Shown piece after piece: positions 53,832 to 62,468 of a DNA stretch of 64,000 nt (position 1 is the stretch's first letter; every line of letters begins with the position of its first letter). Source of the DNA: an uncultured Lachnoclostridium sp. (GTDB lineage Bacteria > Bacillota > Clostridia > Lachnospirales > Lachnospiraceae); the NCBI GenBank assembly GCA_948330435.1, contig CAOJBY010000017.1, positions 1-64,000 of the forward strand, read 5' to 3'. A model generated the notes under the pieces. The model saw only the letters and a program-made list of their open reading frames with translations. It had not been told where the DNA came from and ran no database searches. The position numbers and the translations under genes are program-made.

Positions 53832-54386
53832 TTATGGGGCCAAGGGGGCTGACACGTTATTCTCATGGCTCCCAATGATTTTCTCCATCCAGATCATATC
53901 ATACCACCGGCCAAACTTATAACCGCATTTGTGAAACTCTCCTACTTTAACATAACCCATATGAGCATGAAATTCGGCACTGTTTTTTGTCAGGTACTCA
54001 TCCGGCACCTCTGGATAGCCGATGCAGGCATAGAGATTTAAAATGCCCATTTCCGCAAGCTTTTTCTCCAGCACCTCATACAGTCTTCTGCCAAGTCCCT
54101 GCTTTCTTTTATCCGCCGCCAGATAAATGGTCACCTCCGCCGACCAGTCATAAGCCGCCCGCCCCACAAACGGCCCTGCATAGGCATAGCCCAGAATCTC
54201 CCCATCCCAAGCTGCCACAAGATAAGGATATCTCTGTAAAATCCTTACAATTCTTCCCCTGAACTCATCCACCGTTGGCACCTCATATTCAAAGGAAATA
54301 GCCGTATGGGTTACATAGTATCCATAAATATTCAAAAGAGCTTCTGCGTCATCCGGTGTTGCCGTTCTGATTTCAATGTTGGTCAT
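53832..54386 (-). CDS. GNAT acetyltransferase (phosphinothricin acetyltransferase-like)
   Basis: About 184 residues. The features ALLNIYGYYVTHTAISFEYE, GRAAYDWSAEVTIYLAADKR, the CoA loop KRKQGLGRRLYEVLEKK and FHAHMGYVKVGEFHKCGYKF match the Pat/Bar branch of GNATs, which acetylate small amino-acid-like compounds including phosphinothricin and methionine sulfoximine. GAGGG before the ATG at 54386 sets the start; the longer frame passes through palindromic repeat copy 2. Monocistronic. Confidence 0.88.
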   Translation of the reverse strand: MTNIEIRTATPDDAEALLNIYGYYVTHTAISFEYEVPTVDEFRGRIVRILQRYPYLVAAWDGEILGYAYAGPFVGRAAYDWSAEVTIYLAADKRKQGLGRRLYEVLEKKLAEMGILNLYACIGYPEVPDEYLTKNSAEFHAHMGYVKVGEFHKCGYKFGRWYDMIWMEKIIGSHENNVSAPLAP

Positions 54387-54412
54387 AATCATCCCTCTTT
54401 CATTTATGGTAG

Positions 54413-54498
54413 CAGACGGGCAGCGGCAGAGTGGGCGGACTGGCTTTTCCATATCGGTGTTCGGACGGTTCATCGTACACCCTGCCGCTGCCCGTCTG
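54413..54498. repeat. Palindromic repeat, copy 2
   Basis: CAGACGGGCAGCGGCAG (54413-54429) and its exact reverse complement (54482-54498) flank the shared core CTTTTCCATATCGGTGTTCG followed by GACGGTTCATCGTAC. Left arm and core match copy 1 at 21713-21772 nearly base for base. Confidence 0.75.
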
Positions 54499-54653
54499 TT
54501 GCCATTTGTGATATTTGAATCAAAGTATACCAAAAAAACACTTCCTTATCAATTTCCCACATTTTTTTCACATCCACTATCTTTTTCCCCTCGCACACAG
54601 TTATAGTATATAGAAAGTACTTTTCAAATGCACAAACCGGAAAGGAGGTATCC

Positions 54654-55178
54654 ATGGGATTTGCTGTTGACCCGGATTTTCTGCTTGTGGAGAAAATGCG
54701 GATGGGAAATGAGATAGCTTTTGAAGCCTTTGTAACAAAATATTATCCGAAAATTCTGAAATATTGTCAAACCCATATCGGCGACAGAGACTATGCCGAG
54801 GATCTGACTCAGGAAACCTTTGTGCGTTTTTTCCGAACCCTGAACCGCTACCGGCATTACGGAAAGGCAGCAAATTACCTGTATACCATCGCTTCCCATG
54901 TGTGCCGGGATTATTACAGGCAGGTAAAAGAAATTCCCTTTGAAACGTTACCCGATGGTTCTAATCGGTGCACGCAGTCCCCGGAGGAACAAGTCATCAT
55001 AAAAGATGCCCTGAACAAGCTTCCCCCTGAAATCAAAGAAATTGCCATTCTCTTTTTTATACAGGAGCTAAGGCAGCAGGATATTGCAACAATTCTGGGA
55101 ATCGGCCTGCCCTTGGTAAAATACCGGATAAAAAGGGCTAGAGAACTGTTATCCGCTTCTTTCAAAGACGATTATTAA
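54654..55178 (+). CDS. ECF RNA polymerase sigma factor
   Basis: The 174-residue protein has region 2 (IAFEAFVTKYYPKILKYCQT, DLTQETFVRFFRTLNR) and region 4 (LPPEIKEIAILFFIQELRQQ, DIATILGIGLPLVKYRIKRA). AAAGGAGG lies six bases before the ATG. It heads an operon with a membrane protein, an ABC ATPase and a permease, so it probably controls an envelope-stress or bacteriocin-resistance style transporter, with the next gene as its possible regulator. Confidence 0.92.
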   Translation: MGFAVDPDFLLVEKMRMGNEIAFEAFVTKYYPKILKYCQTHIGDRDYAEDLTQETFVRFFRTLNRYRHYGKAANYLYTIASHVCRDYYRQVKEIPFETLPDGSNRCTQSPEEQVIIKDALNKLPPEIKEIAILFFIQELRQQDIATILGIGLPLVKYRIKRARELLSASFKDDY

Positions 55179-55193
55179 AAGGAGACCCATTAT

Positions 55194-55955
55194 ATGAAAC
55201 GATCCAAACATAAAATCCAAACACATTTAGGTGCAAAAGGCACCATTTCCTATGACAGGGAAAAGCTTCAGGAAACCATTCAGGCGGCAAAACAGGCATT
55301 TTTAGAAAACGAAGCGGAAAGCTCTCTCTCCCGCCTGGAATTCCTCTGCCAGCAGAGCCGCTACATCCGCAAACACTGGTGGGTTCTTCAGGGGTGCATC
55401 CTGCTCCTTTTGTGGTTTCTCCTGAATCTTTCGGGAAGCAGCTTCTTCTTACAAAAATGCATGGGAGCTTTCGCCCCTCTCTTTGCCGTACTGGTTCTGC
55501 CGGAGCTTTGGAAGAACCGCAATGCAAATGCAATGGAGATCGAATGCACCGCCTGCTTCTCCCTCCGGCAAATCTATGCGGCAAGAATCTTTCTGTTTGC
55601 CCTGGTAGATCTGCTGCTTCTTGGCAGCTTTGCCCTGGCCGCCATTCTGACAGGCAAGCTGTCGGCAGAAGAACTGATCATCCAGTTCTTTCTTCCCTAC
55701 CTGGTAACCTGCTGTATCTGCTTTCGCACCTTGTACAGCCCCAGGATCACCTCGGAAGCCCTAGCCATCCTTTTATGCGTGGCCTTTAGTTTTCTGTGGA
55801 TACAGTTCATATTGACAGAAAACATCTACGGCATCATTTCCCTTCCCCTTTGGCTGACCATGACGGCAATCGCCGCATGCTACCTTGGATATTGCATCGG
55901 AAACGGACAAAAGAACTGTGTTACAATCTGGGAGGTAAAAACACAATGGAATTAA
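55194..55955 (+). CDS. Six-span membrane protein linked to ECF sigma and ABC exporter
   Basis: The 253-residue protein has a cytosolic N-terminus of about 55 residues (KLQETIQAAKQAFLENEAES) followed by about six membrane spans. The position right after an ECF sigma gene and the soluble N-terminal helix suggest an anti-sigma role, while the membrane part resembles permease-like subunits. No zinc-binding anti-sigma motif is visible. Its last 10 bases overlap the ATPase gene. Confidence 0.72.
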   Translation: MKRSKHKIQTHLGAKGTISYDREKLQETIQAAKQAFLENEAESSLSRLEFLCQQSRYIRKHWWVLQGCILLLLWFLLNLSGSSFFLQKCMGAFAPLFAVLVLPELWKNRNANAMEIECTACFSLRQIYAARIFLFALVDLLLLGSFALAAILTGKLSAEELIIQFFLPYLVTCCICFRTLYSPRITSEALAILLCVAFSFLWIQFILTENIYGIISLPLWLTMTAIAACYLGYCIGNGQKNCVTIWEVKTQWN

Positions 55956-56857
55956 CATTAACCAATCTCACAAAAGAATTTAAGGACATCACCGCTGTCC
56001 ATCACGTATCCTGTACCATGACCAGCGGTGTCTATGGACTTTTGGGTGTAAACGGTGCCGGTAAAACTACGCTAATGCGTATGATCTGCACCCTTTTAAA
56101 GCCTACCGGCGGAACCATCACCTGGGACGGCCGGGACATTTTCCAAATGGATCGTGAATACCGACGGATCTTAGGCTATCTCCCCCAGGATTTCGGTTAT
56201 TACCCGGACTTTACGGTATATGACTACCTGATGTATGTGGCATCTATCAAGGGTCTGCGGCCCATTGCCGCCAGGCATCGGACCAAAGCCCTGTTAAAAG
56301 AGGTCGGGATGGAGAAAAAGGCTCACACAAAAATGAAAAGACTCTCCGGCGGTATGAAACGCCGGATTGGAATCGCCCAGGCCATGCTTGGAGATCCGAA
56401 AATACTGATTTTAGATGAGCCAACTGCCGGATTAGACCCCAACGAGCGTATCCGCTTTCGCAACCTCATCAGCACCCTTTCAGAGGATCGCCTGGTACTC
56501 CTCTCCACCCACATCGTGCCGGACATTACCTACATTGCAAATGAAATTCTTCTGATGAAAGACGGAGCCATCAAGGACTTCGGCACCTCAAAGCAGCTTC
56601 TTTCCAAAATGCCGGAACAGGTCTGGACCCTGACAGTCCCGAAAAAGGCCATGGATTCTTATCTTAGAGATTATAAAGTAGCCAATGTGAAAACCGTGCC
56701 TGAGGGGGCCGAGCTTCGAATCCTGTCTTTAAAAAGGCCCTCAAAAGATGCTGTTCTGGAAACTGCGACTTTGGAGGATTTATTTCTGGCTTATTTTGGA
56801 GAATCGCCCTATGGGCATACGAGGGTCAAGGAAAGTGCAGGTGAGCAGGATGATTAA
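55946..56857 (+). CDS. ABC exporter ATPase
   Basis: The 303-residue protein shows Walker A LLGVNGAGKTTLMRMI, Q-loop LGYLPQDFGYYPDFTVYDYL, signature LSGGMKRRIGIAQAML, Walker B ILILDEPTAGLD and H-loop LVLLSTHIVPDI. This is the DRR/BcrA-type ATPase of ABC exporters. GGAGG lies seven bases before the ATG at 55946; the longer frame overlaps the previous gene. It overlaps the permease gene downstream by eight bases, so coupled translation is likely. Substrate unknown. Confidence 0.92.
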   Translation: MELTLTNLTKEFKDITAVHHVSCTMTSGVYGLLGVNGAGKTTLMRMICTLLKPTGGTITWDGRDIFQMDREYRRILGYLPQDFGYYPDFTVYDYLMYVASIKGLRPIAARHRTKALLKEVGMEKKAHTKMKRLSGGMKRRIGIAQAMLGDPKILILDEPTAGLDPNERIRFRNLISTLSEDRLVLLSTHIVPDITYIANEILLMKDGAIKDFGTSKQLLSKMPEQVWTLTVPKKAMDSYLRDYKVANVKTVPEGAELRILSLKRPSKDAVLETATLEDLFLAYFGESPYGHTRVKESAGEQDD

Positions 56858-58073
56858 ATATGAACTGAAAAAGGTATTTCTAAGAACAGGCAGCAGGATT
56901 GCCCTCCTTGTACTCCTGCTTGTGACAGGCATTACCTGCTTTTTCGCCGCAAACATTTCTTATGTAAATGAAAACGGCGAATCAACATCGGGACCGGCTG
57001 CCGTAGCCGCCCTGAAAAATGCACAAAAGGAATGGTCCGGCCCCCTTACCGAGGAAACCCTCCGGGAGGTCATTGCCGAAAACCGAAAAATCCGGACATC
57101 ACCGGAGGCAAGGTCCGACAATGTAACAGAAAGTAATATTGCTTACAGTTGGGGGCAGGGCATTGCTGAAATCCGGAATCTGCTAAACTGCTCTTTTTGT
57201 GCCTTTCGGGAGTACGATTACTATCGTGCGGATTCTTTGACAGAGGATGAAGCTTCCTCTTTTTATGCAAATCGAATTTCATCCCTTAAGGATTGGCTGT
57301 CGGACGAGGCAAAGGATCAGTTCTCGGAAAAAGAAAAAGAATACTTAATCAGCCAATACGAAAGCCTTGAGACACCATTTTTCTGCGACTATATGGCCGG
57401 ATGGCGGCAGCTATTTGAATACGCACCTACCGTTGTAATGATTACTATGCTGGTTCTGGGATACCTGGTTGCCGGAATCTTTTCCAGCGAATTTTCCTGG
57501 AAGTCAGATGCCGTCTTCTTTACTTCCTTTTACGGGCGGGATTGGGCAGTTTTTGCCAAAGTAAAAGCCGGTTTTCTTCTGGTAACCGCCGTGTATTTTG
57601 CTGCCTTTTTTCTCTATACCGGAATTGTCCTGACGTATCTGGGAACAGACGGCTACAACTGTGCCATTCAGAGCAGCTGGGGTTCCTGGAAAAGCTTTTA
57701 CAATATCACCAACTGGCAGGAGTTTCTTCTGATTGCCCTAGGCGGATATATCGGATGCCTGTTCATCTCCTCCTTAAGCATGCTGGTGTCCGCAAAGACA
57801 AAATCTGCCGTGATTGCCGTTATGGTTCCTGTTGTGTTGATTTTCATTCCCTCCTTTATCGGGAATATCAACAGTCCCCTGGTGAATAAAATCCTGGGGC
57901 TGCTGCCGGATCAGCTTTTACAGATGAGTTCGGCACTTAATTATTTCAATCTGTATACCCTTGGCGGAAAAGTCCTTGGAGCAATACCTGTTCTTCTCGT
58001 TCTTTATACTGCTCTCACGGGGATTCTTCTGCCTGTGCTGTATCGGGAATACCGGCATAAGGAAATAAGCTGA
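56850..58073 (+). CDS. ABC-2-type permease
   Basis: The 407-residue protein starts MIKYELKKVFLRTGSRIALL with one membrane span, then a large extracellular loop of about 170 polar residues, then about five membrane spans (VVMITMLVLGYLVAGIFSSE, FLLVTAVYFAAFFLYTGIVL). This is the ABC-2 exporter layout. It pairs with the ATPase in front, whose stop overlaps this start. The long external loop could bind a peptide, as in antimicrobial-peptide resistance exporters. Confidence 0.88.
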   Translation: MIKYELKKVFLRTGSRIALLVLLLVTGITCFFAANISYVNENGESTSGPAAVAALKNAQKEWSGPLTEETLREVIAENRKIRTSPEARSDNVTESNIAYSWGQGIAEIRNLLNCSFCAFREYDYYRADSLTEDEASSFYANRISSLKDWLSDEAKDQFSEKEKEYLISQYESLETPFFCDYMAGWRQLFEYAPTVVMITMLVLGYLVAGIFSSEFSWKSDAVFFTSFYGRDWAVFAKVKAGFLLVTAVYFAAFFLYTGIVLTYLGTDGYNCAIQSSWGSWKSFYNITNWQEFLLIALGGYIGCLFISSLSMLVSAKTKSAVIAVMVPVVLIFIPSFIGNINSPLVNKILGLLPDQLLQMSSALNYFNLYTLGGKVLGAIPVLLVLYTALTGILLPVLYREYRHKEIS

Positions 58074-58194
58074 TAATATCCGCCCCATCGCCAACCAGCT
58101 CCGGACCACCGGTATGCCCGTCGCTCCGGCATTCTCCCTCCACTATGCTCAAATCATCCATAAAGGTACCGCTTCGAAAGCTCACCAAATATTG

Positions 58195-58890
58195 TTAGGA
58201 GGTGCTTCGCTTCTTCCTCTGAGCCGCAAATATATTCTGTGTAATGGCTTTCTGATCCTCTTCTGTCATCTCCAGGAACTGACAGCCGTATTCAAATTCC
58301 TCTTCTTCCCTTTCGACAATGCGAAGCACCTGGCAGAGCATGGCAGACTCCGGCCGGTCCTCGAGAAGCTTTACTTTCAGTAAAAATTTGTCGCCCTTGT
58401 GGTATCGGTAAGCGGAACCAATGCAGGCTCCTCCCACGCTGATATTCAGAAGCTTGCAGGGCTTTTCTCCTGCCCCCAGTCCGCTGAAAGTGGTAACCGT
58501 TGCGTCCAGATCCGTGTTTAAACGGTAAAAGGCCCGGGCGTTCTCAATTCTTGTCACTTTCAAATCCTCCACCTGCCAGATGTGCTCCGGCATGGAGGTA
58601 ATCCTCCCCTCCATGTAGACCGCCTTTTTTTCATGGTCACTGTAACCTCGGATTTTTACATGGAACGGCTCCTTTTCCCTGGAAACGCCTGTTTCCGAAT
58701 ATTGATGAAGCTCCCCTTTGTTTTCCCGCAGGCTCATCAGCTTCGCAACAAACAGCAGGCGTTCGTCCGGGGTGGTAACCTCCACCCTCATGCCGGTGTA
58801 TGGGGTAAGCACTTTTTCATCGTTCGTCTCCTGCTTTTTTTCGGAGAGCTGCTCCTTGTCTCTCCCTCCGAATAAATGAAATAAATTCAT
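58195..58890 (-). CDS. PilZ-domain c-di-GMP receptor (YcgR-like)
   Basis: The 231-residue protein has an N-terminal YcgR-like domain and a C-terminal PilZ domain with the two binding motifs RAFYR (RxxxR) and NISVGGA (the xSxxG part). It would bind cyclic di-GMP and change motility or surface behaviour. AGAGGTG precedes the ATG at 58890. It lies directly downstream of a diguanylate cyclase gene (34 bases), forming a producer-receptor pair. Confidence 0.9.
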   Translation of the reverse strand: MNLFHLFGGRDKEQLSEKKQETNDEKVLTPYTGMRVEVTTPDERLLFVAKLMSLRENKGELHQYSETGVSREKEPFHVKIRGYSDHEKKAVYMEGRITSMPEHIWQVEDLKVTRIENARAFYRLNTDLDATVTTFSGLGAGEKPCKLLNISVGGACIGSAYRYHKGDKFLLKVKLLEDRPESAMLCQVLRIVEREEEEFEYGCQFLEMTEEDQKAITQNIFAAQRKKRSTS

Positions 58891-58924
58891 ATCGCACCTC
58901 TTATTCCAGTTCCATAATATCACA

Positions 58925-59842
58925 TTATTTTTCCCTTAATTGCTCTGTGTTTTCGTTGACCCAGACCACACGGTTGCGTCCCAGTTTTTTTGCGTCATAC
59001 AGCATGGCATCCGCCACTTTCAGTTGAAAGTCATAGGAGCCCTCCAATTTGGGAATGACGGTAGTTCCTCCGATGCTGACCGTTACCCACTGGGATACCT
59101 CCGGTGCATGGGGTATGTGGAGATCCTCCACTGCCTGGCGTATTCTTTTCAGATGTTCGAATGCCTTGCGTGAATTATCCCCCATCAGAAAAGCAACAAA
59201 TTCTTCACCGCCATAGCGGGCCAGAAAATCCGTACTGCGTTTCAGACAGGAGGACACGGTTTTTGCCACCGCAGCGATTACCTTATCTCCGGCCGGATGT
59301 CCAAAAGTATCATTGTATGCTTTGAAATGGTCGATATCCAGCATACAGATGGAAAACGGAACCTGCAGACGGGCGGCCTCCCTCCATTTCGTAAGGCTGT
59401 ACTGATCATGCTGTCTCCTGTTTGGAATGCCGGTGAGCTGATCCGTTCTGGACTGGTATTCTACCTGTCGCCGGTAATTGTACAGCTTTATATGTGTGTT
59501 TACCCTGGCCTTTACAATCAGTGGTCTGAAAGGCTTGGTTATATAGTCAACTGCTCCCAGGACAAGCCCGTATTGTTCATTCTGCACATCGGACAGACTG
59601 GTGATCAGAATAACCGGGACGCTCTGGGTCACAATCTCCTCCTGTAGTTTTTTCAGCAATTCAAAACCATTCATCCCCGGCATCACCACATCCAGGAGAA
59701 TCAGAGAGAAATTTCCGTCCTTTGCAAGGCGAAGCCCCTCTTCCCCTGTCTGTGCAACGGTTATCTCGTACTCTTCCTCCAAAATGGCTTTTAGCTGTGC
59801 CGCCTGTAGACGGCTGTCATCAACAATTAATAAACTCTCCAT
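58925..59842 (-). CDS. Response regulator diguanylate cyclase (REC-GGDEF)
   Basis: The 305-residue protein has a receiver domain (LLIVDDSRLQ, SLILLDVVMPGMNGFELLKK with the phospho-aspartate) and a GGDEF domain with the active motif RYGGEEF. An intact inhibitory site RSTD lies five residues before the conserved block. It would make cyclic di-GMP on phosphorylation, PleD-like. GGAG precedes the ATG. No cognate kinase is adjacent. Palindromes in its upstream region may be operators for the neighbouring TetR protein. Confidence 0.92.
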   Translation of the reverse strand: MESLLIVDDSRLQAAQLKAILEEEYEITVAQTGEEGLRLAKDGNFSLILLDVVMPGMNGFELLKKLQEEIVTQSVPVILITSLSDVQNEQYGLVLGAVDYITKPFRPLIVKARVNTHIKLYNYRRQVEYQSRTDQLTGIPNRRQHDQYSLTKWREAARLQVPFSICMLDIDHFKAYNDTFGHPAGDKVIAAVAKTVSSCLKRSTDFLARYGGEEFVAFLMGDNSRKAFEHLKRIRQAVEDLHIPHAPEVSQWVTVSIGGTTVIPKLEGSYDFQLKVADAMLYDAKKLGRNRVVWVNENTEQLREK

Positions 59843-59882
59843 AGCTAGTCTCCTTATTGCATTTCTTCTCTCAATCTCAGTA

Positions 59883-59966
59883 AGTAAATGTTTATTTACT
59901 CAATTACAAAAAGAAAACGCCCTTTAAAAGCGTATAAATACGATAATTATAAATAAACATTCATTA
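59883..59966. promoter_or_regulatory. Two related palindromes, candidate TetR operators
   Basis: AGTAAATGTTTATTTACT (59883-59900) is a perfect 7-4-7 palindrome. TAAATAAACATTCATTA (59950-59966) repeats one half in inverse orientation. Both lie between the diguanylate cyclase start and the TetR gene. Confidence 0.5.
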
Positions 59967-60006
59967 CCCTCAGTGTACAAGGGGGCACACGGTTGTCCCC
60001 TTGTCT

Positions 60007-60621
60007 CTATATCTTTTTTCCGCTTTTCGGCTTCAGATAACCGCTTAGTCCTGTGGTCAGCAGTTGAAATACGGTCTCTTCGGTCTCCTGATTGTTGGGA
60101 AGTATCCCCTCCACCACATATTTGGCATACATTACGGTGGAGGTGAGTACATGAAGCCATAGCAGATCCTGGTTCATCTCTACCAGACTGGGAAATACCT
60201 TACGGAAAATACGGACATTTTCAACAAAGGACTCGAAATAAGTCACGTCCCGGGTTCTGTCATATTCTGGAAAAAACGCACTGTCCCGAAACCGGTGATA
60301 AAAGACGGTTTCATCCGGATGTGCCACCCAGAATCGAAAGTACGGCAGCCACAGGGCTTTTACAGCTCCCATCGGGTTTGTAAGCATGGTGAACGGATTA
60401 AACTTCAAATGGTCAAAAATCGCTGCCGCCTGCCGATCTATATAAATAAAGCATTCCACCAGTAATTGCTCCTTGCTGTCAAAATGACGGTACAACGCTC
60501 CGGGCGAAATCCCTGCCAGCTCGCTGACATTCTGAATACGCACCCCTTCCAGGCCATACTGCCGCACAGCCTTCATGGTTGCAAAAATGATTCGGGTTTT
60601 CGTGTCATCCGGAGCAGTCAC
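60007..60621 (-). CDS. TetR-family transcriptional regulator
   Basis: The 204-residue protein has an N-terminal helix-turn-helix (IIFATMKAVRQYGLEGVRIQ, NVSELAGISPGALYRHFDSK) and a helical ligand domain. The start is GTG at 60621. No normal Shine-Dalgarno precedes it; instead a run of nine G residues lies 10 bases upstream. It has a good promoter and is followed by the palindromes before the cyclase gene. Targets may include the cyclic di-GMP genes; inducer unknown. Confidence 0.88.
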   Translation of the reverse strand: MTAPDDTKTRIIFATMKAVRQYGLEGVRIQNVSELAGISPGALYRHFDSKEQLLVECFIYIDRQAAAIFDHLKFNPFTMLTNPMGAVKALWLPYFRFWVAHPDETVFYHRFRDSAFFPEYDRTRDVTYFESFVENVRIFRKVFPSLVEMNQDLLWLHVLTSTVMYAKYVVEGILPNNQETEETVFQLLTTGLSGYLKPKSGKKI

Positions 60622-60630
60622 TTCGTTTTA

Positions 60631-60639
60631 CCCCCCCCC
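60631..60639. repeat. Nine-C homopolymer before the TetR start
   Basis: On the coding strand this is nine G residues, in the leader of the TetR gene. Such tracts slip easily during replication and may also serve as the ribosome site. Confidence 0.6.
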
Positions 60640-60669
60640 AGGTAATATTTGCTCTTTTTCTCCTTTGAG

Positions 60670-60698
60670 ATTATACACTGATAAAATCTGGTTGACAA
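60670..60698 (-). promoter_or_regulatory. Promoter of the TetR gene
   Basis: Minus-strand TTGTCA (60693-60698), 17-base spacer, TATAAT (60670-60675). Confidence 0.65.
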
Positions 60699-60784
60699 TA
60701 CCTTTTTCAAAATCTTGTTATCTTCATTCTGTACCCCTGTATCATCCCAGTAACAAGCCGAAAAGGTTATTTTTTGACTCCCAA

Positions 60785-61525
60785 TTACTCATACTTCAAA
60801 ATCTCTTTCTTCAGTCTCCGAATAATCTTCTTTTCAAGTCTTGATATATACGACTGGGAAATTCCCAGCAAATCTGCCACTTCTTTTTGAGTCATCTCCT
60901 GCCCCATGGGATTTTTCAGGCCAAAACGCAGTTCCACAATTGTCCTTTCCCTGTCTGAAAGCTTTTGAATCGCCTTGTCCAGAAGCTTCCGTTCCATCTC
61001 ATTTTCAATATCCCGGTAAATTACATCCTCATCCGTTCCCAGAATATCCGACAAAAGCAGCTCATTTCCATCCCAATCCACATTTAGAGGTTCATCAATC
61101 GATACCTCCATCCGTGTCTTGTTATTCCGTCGCAGATACATGAGAATCTCATTTTCAATACACCGGGAAGCATAGGTGGCCAGTTTAATATTCTTACCGC
61201 TGTTAAACGTATTGATGGCTTTGATCAGGCCGATGGTTCCAATGGAGATCAGATCCTCCACTCCTACACCTGTATTGTCAAATTTTTTAGCTATGTATAC
61301 AACCAGCCGCAGGTTGTGCTCAATCAGGAGAGAACGGGCTTCACTTCCTGTCTCTGTTCCGAGTTCTCTTATGGCCCTGGCCTCCGCTTCCGCCTCCAAG
61401 GGAGCCGGTAAAACCTCTGCACCCCCAATATAATGAACGTCATTCTGTTTTCCCATAAGCAATGCAGGAAAATTCGGGACTAATTTTAACTGTACCTGGT
61501 TTGGAATTGCCACTTTAATCAGCAT
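60785..61525 (-). CDS. sigE: Sporulation sigma factor SigE precursor
   Basis: The 246-residue protein begins with a hydrophobic pro-sequence and the processing-site region QNDVHYIGGAEVLPAPLEAE, matching pro-SigE. Regions 2 (IEHNLRLVVYIAKKFDNTGV, EDLISIGTIGLIKAINTFNS), 3 and 4 (KLSDRERTIVELRFGL, ADLLGISQSYISRLEKKIIR) are complete. SigE drives the first mother-cell genes after SpoIIGA removes the pro-sequence. It lies 47 bases after spoIIGA. SigG, often next in relatives, is not here. Confidence 0.95.
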   Translation of the reverse strand: MLIKVAIPNQVQLKLVPNFPALLMGKQNDVHYIGGAEVLPAPLEAEAEARAIRELGTETGSEARSLLIEHNLRLVVYIAKKFDNTGVGVEDLISIGTIGLIKAINTFNSGKNIKLATYASRCIENEILMYLRRNNKTRMEVSIDEPLNVDWDGNELLLSDILGTDEDVIYRDIENEMERKLLDKAIQKLSDRERTIVELRFGLKNPMGQEMTQKEVADLLGISQSYISRLEKKIIRRLKKEILKYE

Positions 61526-61572
61526 AATTATTTGTTTCCTCCTCCAATTGTTCTCGCTTTTCGGATGCCACC

Positions 61573-62364
61573 TTATTCCAGCAGATCCGGATGTAATATC
61601 ATGTCATATTCCTTTTGAGAAGAAAGTGGTTCTTTTGTAATTCCCAGGAGCGGTCGTTCTATCCGCTTTTCTTTGCCATCCCTTTTGCGAATACAGAGAT
61701 AATCAGCAAAAAAAGCCGGCATAAGCCCCTTTGGTTCACCAAGACTGTGAAAGGGAATCATCTGATACAATGGCTCCTCACTGCCGCAGAGTTCCTGCTT
61801 CACATGCTCCGTAAGAATACTTACCGGTTTCTGGAAAATGGGATCCCGAAGCTGGTTTCCCGTATCCAACAGGCCTTTTACACGAATAGTTCTTCCGTGA
61901 AATCCTACCACCGTTTCAAAGACATTTCCGAGATGTTTCCGAAGCTTCATAAGCCATTTCATAAAGGCGGAAAGGAGACAGTAGCTTATAAGAGTAAATC
62001 CTGCAAATGGATACAGAGAAAAACTGTTCTGCCTCTGCACCCACTGAAAAATGCCTCCCAACAAAAAGCCGCATATGTACAATAAGATTACGGCCCTCCC
62101 ACATTCACGCCAATCCCGAATACCAAGTCCGATTTTAACCATAACTGTGCTGAATACAACATAGATGAACAACTTTCCCATCCATGTACCCTCTATAAAA
62201 AAAAGATACAAGCAACAGACTCCCAGACTTCCGATTGCCGCCCCGAAAAGTCTCCGCAATCGTCTGACAGATGTTTTAAGAATCTTGTTTAAAAGGCTGA
62301 GCAATAAATAGTCTGCCAGTAGATTCTCAAGAAACAGTACATCTAAGTACAATTCATAGTACAC
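61573..62364 (-). CDS. spoIIGA: Pro-SigE processing protease SpoIIGA
   Basis: The 263-residue protein has five membrane spans in its first 140 residues and a cytosolic aspartic protease-like domain with GLLDTGNQLRDP (catalytic Asp167). It cleaves pro-SigE when signalled by SpoIIR from the forespore. It is somewhat shorter than the Bacillus protein (309 residues), mostly at the C-terminus, as in several clostridia. The start is GTG with AAGGTGG just upstream. The operon order ftsZ - spoIIGA - sigE supports the call. Confidence 0.94.
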   Translation of the reverse strand: MYYELYLDVLFLENLLADYLLLSLLNKILKTSVRRLRRLFGAAIGSLGVCCLYLFFIEGTWMGKLFIYVVFSTVMVKIGLGIRDWRECGRAVILLYICGFLLGGIFQWVQRQNSFSLYPFAGFTLISYCLLSAFMKWLMKLRKHLGNVFETVVGFHGRTIRVKGLLDTGNQLRDPIFQKPVSILTEHVKQELCGSEEPLYQMIPFHSLGEPKGLMPAFFADYLCIRKRDGKEKRIERPLLGITKEPLSSQKEYDMILHPDLLE

Positions 62365-62387
62365 AGTCCACCTTCTTTCTGTCCCTT

Positions 62388-62468
62388 ATTATAGGGAAGT
62401 GACTTTGCGAAATTTGTCAAAGGAGGACAGATTCCTACTTGTTTTATCCCTGTTTTTTCGACAAAAAA
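62388..62468 (-). promoter_or_regulatory. Spo0A-type promoter of spoIIGA-sigE
   Basis: Minus-strand TTGACA (62415-62420) and TATAAT (62388-62393) are separated by 21 bases, longer than normal, as in Spo0A-activated SigA promoters such as Bacillus spoIIG. Upstream, TTTTTTGTCGAAAAAA (62453-62468) contains a perfect 0A box (TGTCGAA). Confidence 0.75.

Noticed and set aside
58074..58194. Open plus-strand frame reading NIRPIANQLRTTGMPVAPAF after the ABC permease
   Set aside because: It looks protein-like but has no start, and I could not place it in any family; it may be a fragment or chance.
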